Assembly: GCF_014174495.1 (NCBI RefSeq)
Contig: NZ_JACJHR010000024.1
Coordinates: forward strand, 49,881 to 113,880
DNA: 64,000 nt
Direction: 5' to 3'
DNA from: Amycolatopsis echigonensis
GTDB taxonomy: Bacteria > Actinomycetota > Actinomycetes > Mycobacteriales > Pseudonocardiaceae
Part shown: piece by piece, positions 15,738 to 23,885 of the stretch
Position numbering within the stretch: position 1 is the first letter of the stretch
Layout of the letters: every line of letters starts with the position of its first letter
The notes under the pieces: generated by a model
Told to the model about the DNA's origin: nothing
What the model saw: the letters and a program-made list of their open reading frames with translations, nothing else
Databases searched by the model: none
Translations under genes and position numbers: made by a program

Positions 15738-16718
15738 TCACACGCGTTGCGTCGCGGCCTTCAAGGCAGCTTTCGCCGCGGCGGAGGCACCGAGTTTGTC
15801 CAAACCGAACAGTGCGGCTCCGACAACCGGGTTCACCTCCACCACGCGCACCCTCGCCCGTGGCGCCACTTTCAGGCACCGCCGTTCGATGTCCGCGATC
15901 ACGGACGCGCCGACCCCGGTCAGCACGCCGCCGCCGAGGATGACCTCGGGAGCGGCCGTCGTGAGGTCAAGACGGCGCATGATCGCGGCCACCAGCAAGC
16001 TCACTTCCTCGGTGAACCGGGTCACGACGTCCTGCGCGACCTCGTCACCGGCGGCGGCTACCTCGAACAACAGCGGGCAGAGGCCGTGGATCGAGGCGGC
16101 GTCGATCTCCTCGAAATGCAGTCCCTGCACCACATCCAGCAGCGTCGCAGCATCGAAGTACTCCGCTACCGCCGATTCCAACGCAGTCTTCGGACCACGA
16201 CCGTCCTCGGCACGGACCGCCCACCACAGGGCTTCCTCGCCCAGCCGATACCCGCCGCCCCAGTCGCCGGACACCTTGCCCAGCGCGGGAAAACGGTACG
16301 ACCGGCCGTCCGGGGCGAAGCCAGCGCCGTTGATGCCCGCGCCGCACACCACCGCGACGCCGGTGCCGTCGGAGCTTCCGGCCCGCAGCAAAGCAAGCAC
16401 GTCGTTGCCGACGTCCAAAGTGGAACTCCAGCCGCGCGCCGACAAAGCCTGGCGCAATGCCTCTTCCTCCCGGGGGAAGTCGAGGCCGGCCAGGTAGGCC
16501 GAGGTGTGCACGGCGAACGGCGGATCGGTCGGCAGTCCTCCAGCACGCAAGGCTTCCCGGACGAATTCTTCCAGTGCGGCAACACATCCGTCGACTCCGA
16601 CGCGCTGGGGAGAAACGCCGGGGCCGCGGGACGCGCCGAGCACGACGCCGTCCCGCGAAACCACCAGCACCTCGGTCTTGCTGTTTCCCCCGTCGATCGC
16701 GACGACGGTGTCGCTCAT
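15738..16718 (-). CDS. BadF/GlcNAc-kinase-type sugar kinase
   Basis: This 326-residue ASKHA-fold kinase of the BadF/BadG/BcrA/BcrD ATPase family resembles N-acetylglucosamine and glucosamine kinases. It shows the phosphate-1 loop AIDGGNSKTEV (residues 7-17), the phosphate-2/sugar region VCGAGINGAGF, the GDWGGGYRLG loop and the adenosine motif ILGGGVLTG. It is the last gene of the sugar operon and overlaps the GH4 gene by 4 nt. Because the operon imports sugar through an ABC system, which does not phosphorylate, this kinase probably supplies the phospho-sugar that GH4 enzymes need, or phosphorylates the released hexose. The exact sugar is not determined by the sequence. Confidence 0.82.
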   Translation of the reverse strand: MSDTVVAIDGGNSKTEVLVVSRDGVVLGASRGPGVSPQRVGVDGCVAALEEFVREALRAGGLPTDPPFAVHTSAYLAGLDFPREEEALRQALSARGWSSTLDVGNDVLALLRAGSSDGTGVAVVCGAGINGAGFAPDGRSYRFPALGKVSGDWGGGYRLGEEALWWAVRAEDGRGPKTALESAVAEYFDAATLLDVVQGLHFEEIDAASIHGLCPLLFEVAAAGDEVAQDVVTRFTEEVSLLVAAIMRRLDLTTAAPEVILGGGVLTGVGASVIADIERRCLKVAPRARVRVVEVNPVVGAALFGLDKLGASAAAKAALKAATQRV

Positions 16719-17980
16719 GCCCGTGCCCAGCGCAGGAAATCCCGGTTGCGGGCGACGAGTTCGTCGGCGAGCTGGTCCGCCTTCGCGTACTGGCCGACGA
16801 GCGGGTGCGCGAGCAACGCGTCCGCGACCCGGTCCCGGCCGCCCTTGATCGCCGCATCCAGGGCCAGGTATTCATACGCCGTGACCCCGGCGATCAGCCC
16901 GGCGAACCGCGGGTCGACCGGAGGCTGCGGAATCGGGGTCGCGCCTGTGGAATCCACAGTGGACGAGACCTCGATGACCGCGTCGTCCGGGAGGAAATCG
17001 AACGTGCCGTTGTTGCGCACGTTCACCACGTGTTCCTCGCCGGCACCGCCGGAAGTCAGCGCGTGCACGAGCTGCACCGCCGCCTCCGAATAGTACGCAC
17101 CGCCGCGTTTCTCCAGCGATTCCGGCTTCGTGACCTGCTCCGGGTCGAGATAGACCTTCAGCAGTTCTTCCTCGACATCGCTGACCACCTCGGCACGCGG
17201 ACGCTCGGTCTGCTGCTTCGCGACCTGTGCGTCGTGCGAGTAGTAGTACTTGAGGTAGTAGGACGGCACGGCCCGCATCCGCCGCATCCACTCGACCGGC
17301 ACGCTGACCTCTTCGCCGAGGTATTCCGCGTGCTGGGCAAGGAGTTCCGGCAGCCGGTCGACGCCGTCGACCAAGACCCCGCGCTCCCAGCTCAGGTGAT
17401 TCAGTCCAGTGTGGATCAGCTTGACTTCGCCGGTGGAAGCACCGAGCAGCTTCGCGAACTTGCGCTGCAGGTTGATCGCGACGTTGCACAGGCCGACCGC
17501 GTGGTGGCCTTCCTGCAGCAGTGCGCGCGTGACGATGCCGACCGGGTTGGTGAAGTTGACGATCCAGGTGTCATCGCCCGCGATCTTGCGGACGCGTTCG
17601 GCGATGTCGAGGACCACCGGCACCGTGCGCAGCGCCTTCGCCAAGCCGCCCGCGCCGGTCGTTTCCTGGCCGACACATCCGCACAGGTGCGGGAATGTCT
17701 CGTCCGACGCACGGGCCTTCTGCCCGCCGACACGCAGCTGAATGAGGACCGCCGACGCGCCGTCGACACCCTCCTCCAGATTCGCCGTCGTGCGCACGCG
17801 GGCCGGATGCCCCGCGTGGTCCAGCAGCCGCTGGCTGAAATCGCCGACCGCTTCGACCCGGTAGGCGTCCGGGTCGATCAGCACGATCTCGTCGACGTCG
17901 AGCGAGGCCCGCCGTCCGGCGATGCCGTCGATCAGCTCCGGCGTGTAGGTGGACCCACCGCCGACCACTGCCAGTTTCAT
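16715..17980 (-). CDS. GH4 6-phospho-beta-glucosidase-like hydrolase
   Basis: This 421-residue glycoside hydrolase family 4 enzyme uses NAD+ and Mn2+ in a redox-elimination mechanism. It starts MKLAVVGGGSTYTPEL, the Rossmann loop (residues 1-16). The metal site Cys and His appear in GLCNVAIN and TGLNHLSW, with NFTNPVGIVT preceding them. Further family motifs are ETTGAGG and YLDPEQVTKPESLEKRGGAYY (in part). The ATG at 17978-17980 starts exactly at the Rossmann strand. GH4 members of this subgroup cleave 6-phospho-beta-glucosides, but some act on unphosphorylated sugars. It overlaps both neighbours by 4 nt. Confidence 0.88.
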   Translation of the reverse strand: MKLAVVGGGSTYTPELIDGIAGRRASLDVDEIVLIDPDAYRVEAVGDFSQRLLDHAGHPARVRTTANLEEGVDGASAVLIQLRVGGQKARASDETFPHLCGCVGQETTGAGGLAKALRTVPVVLDIAERVRKIAGDDTWIVNFTNPVGIVTRALLQEGHHAVGLCNVAINLQRKFAKLLGASTGEVKLIHTGLNHLSWERGVLVDGVDRLPELLAQHAEYLGEEVSVPVEWMRRMRAVPSYYLKYYYSHDAQVAKQQTERPRAEVVSDVEEELLKVYLDPEQVTKPESLEKRGGAYYSEAAVQLVHALTSGGAGEEHVVNVRNNGTFDFLPDDAVIEVSSTVDSTGATPIPQPPVDPRFAGLIAGVTAYEYLALDAAIKGGRDRVADALLAHPLVGQYAKADQLADELVARNRDFLRWARA

Positions 17981-18867
17981 CCCTTGACTCCCGTGAACGT
18001 GATGCCCTTGACGAACGACTTCTGCGCGAACACGAACAGCACGATCACCGGCAGCATGATCAGCGCGGTGGCGGCCATCGTGAGGTTCCATTCGACGTGG
18101 TGCATGCCTCGGAAGGACGCGATCGCCAGTGAAAGCGGCCAGTTGTCTTTGTTCTCGCCGGTGTAGAGCAGCGGACCGAAATAGTCGTTCCAGGTGAACA
18201 GGAAGCAGAACATCGCGGTGGCCGCGATGCCCGGCTTCGCCATCGGGATCAGCACCCGCGTGAGCACCCGGAACTCGTTGCAGCCGTCGATCTTCGCCGC
18301 TTCCAGATAGTCCTTAGGAATGGTCAGAAAGAACTGCCGCAGCAGGAAGATCGAGAAGGCGTCGAAGAAGAAGTAGGGCACGATGAGCGGCACCAAGGTG
18401 CCGGTGAACCCGAGCCGTACCCACAGGTCGTACAGTGGAACGACGGTGACCTGCGGCGGCAGCATCATCGCGACGACGACGAGCATGAAGCACAGGTTTT
18501 GCCCGCGCCACCGCAGTTTCGCCAGCCCGTACGCCGCCGGGATCGCCGAGACGAGCGCCCCGACCGTCGCCAGCGCCGAGTACAGCAGGCTGTTGCCGAA
18601 GTACTCCAGCAACGGGGCCTTCTTGAACACCTCGACGAAGTTCTCGAAATGCCATTCCGTGGGCCACAGACTCGACGTCATCGCCTGGTCGCTCTTCATC
18701 ACCGAGGTGAGGAAGACGAACAGCAGCGGCAGCATGAAGAGCACGCCGAGCGCGATGCCGATCGCGTGAGTGGCCACAAAGGACAGTTTCTTGTCCCAGC
18801 GCCGCTTGAACTTCTCCCGCGGATGCACCGGAGGAGCCGGACGCGGCGGTGCCGAAAGCGTCGTCAT
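17977..18867 (-). CDS. Sugar ABC transporter permease, MalG type
   Basis: This 296-residue inner-membrane permease has six hydrophobic segments and the ABC-interaction EAA loop EAAKIDGCNEFRVLTRVLIP (about residues 194-213). It belongs to the CUT1 carbohydrate family (MalG-like), with the usual short cytoplasmic N-tail and a C-terminus without an extension. It would form a heterodimer with the MalF-type permease upstream and the lipoprotein receptor. The gap to the preceding permease stop is 70 bp, larger than the 4-nt overlaps seen elsewhere in the operon. No ATPase gene is present; a shared MsiK-type ATPase is expected elsewhere. Confidence 0.92.
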   Translation of the reverse strand: MTTLSAPPRPAPPVHPREKFKRRWDKKLSFVATHAIGIALGVLFMLPLLFVFLTSVMKSDQAMTSSLWPTEWHFENFVEVFKKAPLLEYFGNSLLYSALATVGALVSAIPAAYGLAKLRWRGQNLCFMLVVVAMMLPPQVTVVPLYDLWVRLGFTGTLVPLIVPYFFFDAFSIFLLRQFFLTIPKDYLEAAKIDGCNEFRVLTRVLIPMAKPGIAATAMFCFLFTWNDYFGPLLYTGENKDNWPLSLAIASFRGMHHVEWNLTMAATALIMLPVIVLFVFAQKSFVKGITFTGVKG

Positions 18868-18937
18868 GCTCCCACTCCGCTCATGCGGGACACCCGCACC
18901 CGGTCGGGGCCATGAACAGGCTGCCGCAAGGGTATGT

Positions 18938-19927
18938 TCATGCCCCCTCCTCCTGATGTTGCGTCTTGCGCATCTGCCGCACCAGAATCCAGGTGAACCC
19001 CGCGGAGACCAGGAACAGCAGGACGGCCATCGCCGCCGCGTAACCCATGTTGAAGTACCGGAAACCCTGTACGTACAACCAGATCGGATACGTCAGCGTC
19101 GAGTTCTCCGGCGCGCCGATCAGTTTCGAGTTCCCCGCGACGTCAGCTGTCCCGGCGGAAGCGGAAGCGGCGACGATCGCTTGAGTGAAGAACTGCAGCG
19201 CGTAAATCATCGAGTTGACCACGCCGAACAACAGCACCGGCGAGATCGACGGAAGCGTCACGTGCCAGAACCGGCGCACCGGGCCTGCCCCGTCGAGTTC
19301 CGCGGCCTCGTACTGCTCCGCCGGAACGTCCAGCAACGCGGCCAGGATGATGATCATCAGCTCGCCCGAACCCCACAGCGCGAGCAGCGTCAGCGCGGGC
19401 TTCGACATTTCGGGGCTGTTGAACCACAAGCCGCCGTCAATGCCCACGAGCCGCAGGAATCGGTTCACCGGCCCGAATTCCGGATTGAACACGAAGACGA
19501 ACGCAAGCGTCGCGGCCGCCGGCGGGGCGAGCGCGGGCAGATAGCAGAGCGTGCGGACAAGGCCGACGCCCGACTTCAGCCGCGAGATCACCGACGCCAC
19601 GCCGAGCGAGAACAGCACCCGGCAGACGGTCAGGATGATCACCAGCCACAACGTGTTGTACGCGGCGGTTTTCACCAGCGGCTCGCTGGTGAACATGCGC
19701 ACGTAGTTGTCGAACCCGATCCACTGTGGAGGGTTGATCAGGTCGTAGCGGGTGAACGAGTAGAACAGGGTCGCGCCGAGCGGATAGGCGAAGAAGATGA
19801 GGAATCCGAGGGTGGCCGGCGCCATGAACCAGAACACCGTGCGCCTGCGCTTGGCCCGGGGAGACCCCCTCCGCGCCTGGTTCGGCGCGGAGGAGGTTCC
19901 GGATTCCGCCGCGGTCAGCGTGGTCAT
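18938..19927 (-). CDS. Sugar ABC transporter permease, MalF type
   Basis: This 329-residue permease has a basic N-tail (about 35 residues, rich in Arg and Lys) and six hydrophobic segments. The EAA-type loop YEAAELDGAGPVRRFWHVTL (about residues 224-243) contacts the ATPase. It is CUT1 family. A loop between the later helices (ASASAGTADVAGNSKLIG) is longer than usual for MalF-like proteins of this size. The ATG at 19925-19927 overlaps the binding-protein stop by 4 nt. It partners with the MalG-type permease next in the operon. Confidence 0.92.
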   Translation of the reverse strand: MTTLTAAESGTSSAPNQARRGSPRAKRRRTVFWFMAPATLGFLIFFAYPLGATLFYSFTRYDLINPPQWIGFDNYVRMFTSEPLVKTAAYNTLWLVIILTVCRVLFSLGVASVISRLKSGVGLVRTLCYLPALAPPAAATLAFVFVFNPEFGPVNRFLRLVGIDGGLWFNSPEMSKPALTLLALWGSGELMIIILAALLDVPAEQYEAAELDGAGPVRRFWHVTLPSISPVLLFGVVNSMIYALQFFTQAIVAASASAGTADVAGNSKLIGAPENSTLTYPIWLYVQGFRYFNMGYAAAMAVLLFLVSAGFTWILVRQMRKTQHQEEGA

Positions 19928-21300
19928 CCGCCGGCGCCCTTCTGCGCCAGTTCGTCGTTGATCTGCGCGTCGACCTTCTTGAGGCCCGCCTCCAGGTCCG
20001 GCACCGACCCGGCCTGCCACTTCTCGGCGAAGTCGTTGACCGCCTTGAGGAACGCGTCGCCGATCGGCGTGGTCGGGTTGGCGACCAGCTTGCCGCTGTT
20101 GTAGATGTCGGTGAAGGTCTTGAACTGCGGCGGCATCTTCAGGTTCGGCGAGTTGAGCGAGTCCTTCGTGCTGGGCACGTTGTTGAGGCCGTTGGCCATC
20201 TCGACGAGGGTGTCGGTGTCGAGCGAAGCCTGCTTGATCAGCTCCCACGCCGCGCCGGGGTTCTTCGCGCCCTTCGGGATCGCGATGATCGTGCCGGTGC
20301 CGAACCCGCCGCCGTACTGGCTGGCCAGGCTGTCGAGCACCGGAGCGGGTGCGGTGCCGTAGTCGAGCGAGGGCACCTGGTCCTTGATGAACGCGGTGCG
20401 GAACTCGCCGTCGTAGATCATCGATAGCTTGCCGGTCTGGAAGCCATTGTCCTTCGAGTATTCGTCACCGAGACCGGCCTTGAACTTCTCGACCTTCTCG
20501 TGGCCGCCGTAGAAGTCGATGAGCTTCTTCTGGAATTCGAACATCTCCTTCCAGCCGGGGCTGGAAGCGAGCGACGATTTGCCGTCCGGACCCATGAACT
20601 TGGCCCCGAAGTTCGGCGCCCAGTACTGCGCCTGGTTGGCGTAGAACGGCATCGACGGCAGGAAGCCCGCGGTCTTGATCGAACCGTCCGGGTTGAACTC
20701 GGTGAGCTTCTTGACGTCCTCGAACAGTTCCGTGGTGTTCTTCGGCGGGCCGGCGATGCCCTTGGCCGCGAACTGCGTCTTGTTGTAGAAGAACCCGTAC
20801 ACGTCGGCGAGCATCGGCATCGCGCACCGCTTGCCCTGGTACGACGTGTAATCGCGGACCGCCTGCGGGATCTGCTCGAGATCGATCTTGTCGCGCTCGA
20901 TATAGGGCTTCAGGTCCTGGAAGCTGCCGGTCGAGCACCACGCGCCGAGGTTGTCGGTGTAGAACGAGATCGCCACGTCCGGCGGGTTCCCGCCGCGGAT
21001 CGACTGGGTGAGCTTGTCGTCGTCCTGGTTCCCCTCGTGCTTGATGGTGATGTTGGGGAACTTCGCCTTGAGCTTGTCCAGCGCCTTCGTGACGACGCCG
21101 TACTCGCGGTCGGTGAACTTGCTGTAGACGGTGATGGTGAGCTTGTCGTCCTTGTTCGGCGGCGCCGCGGCGTCACCGCCGCCGGCGGGCGCGGCGGCAC
21201 CGCACGCGGCGGTCGCCAGCAGCGTGCTCGCCGCGACGGCGCTGAGCAGCAGAGATCCGCGCTTTCGCGCGAGTCTCCGGATGCGGGTGGGAGCGGACAT
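19924..21300 (-). CDS. Sugar-binding lipoprotein of the ABC importer
   Basis: This 458-residue extracellular solute-binding protein (family 1) has a signal peptide with a twin-basic start, a hydrophobic core LLLSAVAASTLLAT and lipidation at Cys33 (TAAC). The lipobox lacks the usual Leu at -3. The mature protein has the class features VYSKFTDREY, GNPPDVAISFYTDNLGAW, DVYGFFYNKTQF and a C-terminal half ending in a Lys/Asp-rich helix. A strong AGGAGGG ribosome site lies 5 bp before the ATG. It is the second gene of the operon, only 25 bp after the ROK regulator. An oligo- or disaccharide ligand is likely, given the GH4 enzyme. Confidence 0.9.
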   Translation of the reverse strand: MSAPTRIRRLARKRGSLLLSAVAASTLLATAACGAAAPAGGGDAAAPPNKDDKLTITVYSKFTDREYGVVTKALDKLKAKFPNITIKHEGNQDDDKLTQSIRGGNPPDVAISFYTDNLGAWCSTGSFQDLKPYIERDKIDLEQIPQAVRDYTSYQGKRCAMPMLADVYGFFYNKTQFAAKGIAGPPKNTTELFEDVKKLTEFNPDGSIKTAGFLPSMPFYANQAQYWAPNFGAKFMGPDGKSSLASSPGWKEMFEFQKKLIDFYGGHEKVEKFKAGLGDEYSKDNGFQTGKLSMIYDGEFRTAFIKDQVPSLDYGTAPAPVLDSLASQYGGGFGTGTIIAIPKGAKNPGAAWELIKQASLDTDTLVEMANGLNNVPSTKDSLNSPNLKMPPQFKTFTDIYNSGKLVANPTTPIGDAFLKAVNDFAEKWQAGSVPDLEAGLKKVDAQINDELAQKGAGG

Positions 21301-21325
21301 GAACCCTCCTGTCCTTCGGGTGGGT

Positions 21326-22555
21326 CTACTCGGTCGGGGACGGGGCTAGCTCTCCGGCGGACCGGCGCGGCCCGAGGAGCGTGGGGGTGACGACGCCGAA
21401 GACGTCCTCACGGGCGGTGGCGAGCGCGGACTGCAACGCACCGGCGCGCACCGCGTTGCCCTGCACCGAAGCGACGCCGACGGGCGTGCGCGGCAGGACC
21501 AGTTCGTGCAGTTTTTCCGCGACGACGGCCGCGAACTCGTCGCCGCCGGCGCGGCTGGTCTCGCCGCACAGCAGAATGAGCTGCGGGTCGGCGACCGCGA
21601 CGAGGCTGGCGACCCCGCTGGCGACGCGCCGCGCGAGATCGTCCAGAAATCCTTGGTGCGCACCGCGACGCGCCTGGGTGACGGCGTCCCATCCGCTGTC
21701 CGCGGAGATGCCGTGCGCCTTCGCGAGCCGGGTGATCGCGGCCGAGTCGACCAGGTTGCCGAACCGGGCGCCCGCCTGCGGCCAGCGGTCGCCAGTGTCC
21801 ACAGTGGCCGCGTCCGGGACGCGCATCCAGTCGATCTCGCCGCCGCCACCGGTCGCGCCGCGCAGCAGCCGCCGTCCGATCACGACCGCGCCACCGACGC
21901 CTTCGGACAGCCAGACCAGCACGAAGTCGTCGACGTCCTGCGCGTTGCCGACGGTCATTTCCTCAACGGCGACAAGGTTTACGTCATTTTCGATCTTGAC
22001 CGTCACGCCGAGTTCGTCGCTCAGCCGTTTCGGCACGTTGAACCCGAGCCAGCCCGGGATGTGCGGGGCCGAGGACAGCAATCCGGTACGCGGGTCGAAC
22101 GCGCCCTGCGCGCCGATGACCACATTGGCCAGATCGTCGAGCTGCAGGCCCGCGGCCTTGGCGACCCGGCGCAGCGCCTGGCCGAACGAACCGACGACGT
22201 CCGCGTCCTCGGCCACCGGAAGCTGCACGCGGTACTCGGCGAGCACGGCCCCGGCGACGTCCGCGACCACGAAGTCGGCGACCTGCGGGGTGAGGTCGAC
22301 GGCCGCGACGTGCGCGAGGCCGCCGTTGACCGCCCACAGCTGAGCGCGCGGTCCGCGTCCGCCGCCGGCGCGCTCCCCGGCTTTGCCGACGAGGTTTTCC
22401 TGCTCCAGCCGGGTGAGCAGCTGTGCGGTGGCGGGTTTGGACAACCCGATGGCGGCCTCGAGCTCAGCCCGCGTGAGCGGCCCGTTCCGCAGCAACGCCT
22501 CGATCGCCGCGCGGTCGTTCATCTCGCGCAACGTTCGCGGACTGCCGGCACGCAC
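21326..22555 (-). CDS. ROK-family regulator heading the sugar operon
   Basis: This 409-residue NagC/XylR-type protein has an N-terminal winged helix (residues 8-60, NDRAAIEALLRNGPLTRAELE region and GLSKPATAQLLTRLEQ) followed by a ROK sugar-binding domain with GAQGAFDP, IENDVNLVAVEE and LSEGVGGAVVIG. The zinc-binding GH-x9-CxCGxxGC signature normally following this point is absent; the region reads GGGGEIDW and then diverges. This is a real departure from kinase-type and NagC-type ROK proteins. It probably binds the operon's sugar ligand and acts as the local repressor. The GTG start has AAAGGAG upstream, with an operator-like motif just behind it. Confidence 0.87.
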   Translation of the reverse strand: MRAGSPRTLREMNDRAAIEALLRNGPLTRAELEAAIGLSKPATAQLLTRLEQENLVGKAGERAGGGRGPRAQLWAVNGGLAHVAAVDLTPQVADFVVADVAGAVLAEYRVQLPVAEDADVVGSFGQALRRVAKAAGLQLDDLANVVIGAQGAFDPRTGLLSSAPHIPGWLGFNVPKRLSDELGVTVKIENDVNLVAVEEMTVGNAQDVDDFVLVWLSEGVGGAVVIGRRLLRGATGGGGEIDWMRVPDAATVDTGDRWPQAGARFGNLVDSAAITRLAKAHGISADSGWDAVTQARRGAHQGFLDDLARRVASGVASLVAVADPQLILLCGETSRAGGDEFAAVVAEKLHELVLPRTPVGVASVQGNAVRAGALQSALATAREDVFGVVTPTLLGPRRSAGELAPSPTE

Positions 22556-22570
22556 CTGGCTGCTCCTTTA

Positions 22571-22586
22571 TTAGGAAACTTTACAG
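22571..22586 (-). promoter_or_regulatory. Candidate ROK operator upstream of the sugar operon
   Basis: The imperfect palindrome TTAGGAAACTTTACAG is centred on AAACTTT, which resembles operators of NagC-type ROK regulators. It lies 16 bp before the regulator's GTG, so autoregulation is plausible. A related AAACTTTCC occurs at 22827-22835. The interval 22587-22840 shows nothing else I can assign. Confidence 0.45.
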
Positions 22587-22840
22587 ACGGTTTTCCGGGA
22601 CTGTAGTGAGCGCGGCCACACGGCGTCAATGGGCTCGGGAAACAGCGGGGTAACGGCTTGGTACCGCGGGATGTCGGCGACCGGCACAGGGTGACCGGAC
22701 GGGCGCGGACCGTACGCGGTCCAGACCAGCAGTGCCGGGTGGTCCGGGGACGCGGTGGCTCGAGACGGAGCCAGCTACGCGTTCAAGCTGCGCGGCGAAG
22801 GCCGACGGCAGCTGGGTGGTTGAGCAAAACTTTCCGGAAC

Positions 22841-22873
22841 CAGGTGCGGGCCCGCGATCCAGGCCCGCACCTG
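22841..22873 (-). terminator. Hairpin terminator after nudC
   Basis: A perfect 12-bp stem (CAGGTGCGGGCC at 22841-22852 with its complement at 22862-22873) lies immediately past the nudC stop on the minus strand. It probably ends the peptidase-nudC operon. Confidence 0.75.
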
Positions 22874-22877
22874 TCCG

Positions 22878-23885
22878 TCACTCCTCAGCGTCCGCCCAGG
22901 CCTTGAGCATGACGCGGGCGATCGACGAGTTCCCCGGCAGCAGCAGATTCGACGCGCCGCCGGCGATCGGCGTCGGCACCCCGGTCCCGGCGTTGCGGAA
23001 CGCGGCCCGGACGTCCTCGCGGGACACCCACAGCGCTTCCTCGATCTCGCCCTCGGCCGGGACCAGCGGCGCGTTGCGGTCCGCGCGCGCGGTGAAGCCC
23101 AGCATGATCGACCGCGGGAACGGCCACGGCTGGCTGCCCAGGTACCGCACGTCGCGGACCTCGATCCCGGCCTCCTCCCGGATTTCGCGGACGACACAGC
23201 CCTCCAGGGACTCCCCCGCCTCCACGAATCCGGCGAGCACCGAATACCGGTCCGGCGGCCAGATCGGCTGCCGCGCGAGCAACACGTGCGAACCGTTGAC
23301 GCCGTCGAGGTCGTGCACCAGGCAGATCACCGCCGGGTCGGTGCGCGGGTATTCCTCGTGTCCCTTGGCTTCGCAGCGGCTGGCCCAGCCGAACTGGATC
23401 AGCTGCGTCGGCGAGCCGTCGCGGGAGCAGAAGCGCGACTGCCGCCGCCAGTGCCGCAGCGCCTGCGCGGTGGTGAACAGCCCCGCCGACGTGTCGTCCA
23501 GCCGCTCGCCGTATCCGCGCAGCTCGACCCACAGTTCGCCGTTGGCGCGCGGGACCTCTTCGATCACGCCCCAGCTGCCCGCCAGCCGCACGCTGTCGAC
23601 GTCGCCCTCGATGCTGCCGGGCAGCGACCAGTAGTCGACGTCCTCCCATTCGCCGAGGAACACCGCGTCGGCGGGCGGTTCGGTGCCGAAGTCCATCGCC
23701 TTGCGGGTGGCCAGCGCGGAGCTGCCCTCGACGACCGGAGTCCGGCCCTTGTCGTCGAGCAGCACCACGCGGGCTTCCGACCATTTCGCGGCGAGCCGCT
23801 CCGGGTTGGTGCGCAAGGTTTCCTGACGGTCCGCTGTGGAACGCGACAGGGTCGGCAGGGCCCCTAGTTCGAACGGAACGCTCAT
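22878..23885 (-). CDS. nudC: NADH pyrophosphatase / RNA-decapping Nudix enzyme
   Basis: This 335-residue NudC-type hydrolase cleaves NAD(H) to NMN(H) and AMP and, in family members, removes NAD caps from RNA. An N-terminal domain is followed by a zinc-ribbon-like segment, FCSRDGS...RCEAKGHEEYPR, in which only two of the four Cys ligands remain (CSRDG and RCEAKG). The Nudix box G-x5-E-x7-REUxEExGU reads GFVEAGES...REIREEAGI and is followed by the NudC-specific SQPWPFPRS. The ATG shares one base with the preceding peptidase stop (TGATG). Confidence 0.93.
   Translation of the reverse strand: MSVPFELGALPTLSRSTADRQETLRTNPERLAAKWSEARVVLLDDKGRTPVVEGSSALATRKAMDFGTEPPADAVFLGEWEDVDYWSLPGSIEGDVDSVRLAGSWGVIEEVPRANGELWVELRGYGERLDDTSAGLFTTAQALRHWRRQSRFCSRDGSPTQLIQFGWASRCEAKGHEEYPRTDPAVICLVHDLDGVNGSHVLLARQPIWPPDRYSVLAGFVEAGESLEGCVVREIREEAGIEVRDVRYLGSQPWPFPRSIMLGFTARADRNAPLVPAEGEIEEALWVSREDVRAAFRNAGTGVPTPIAGGASNLLLPGNSSIARVMLKAWADAEE

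Noticed and set aside
22658..22906. Plus-strand frame in the gap before nudC
   Set aside because: It covers the nudC terminator hairpin and has no ribosome site or family similarity.
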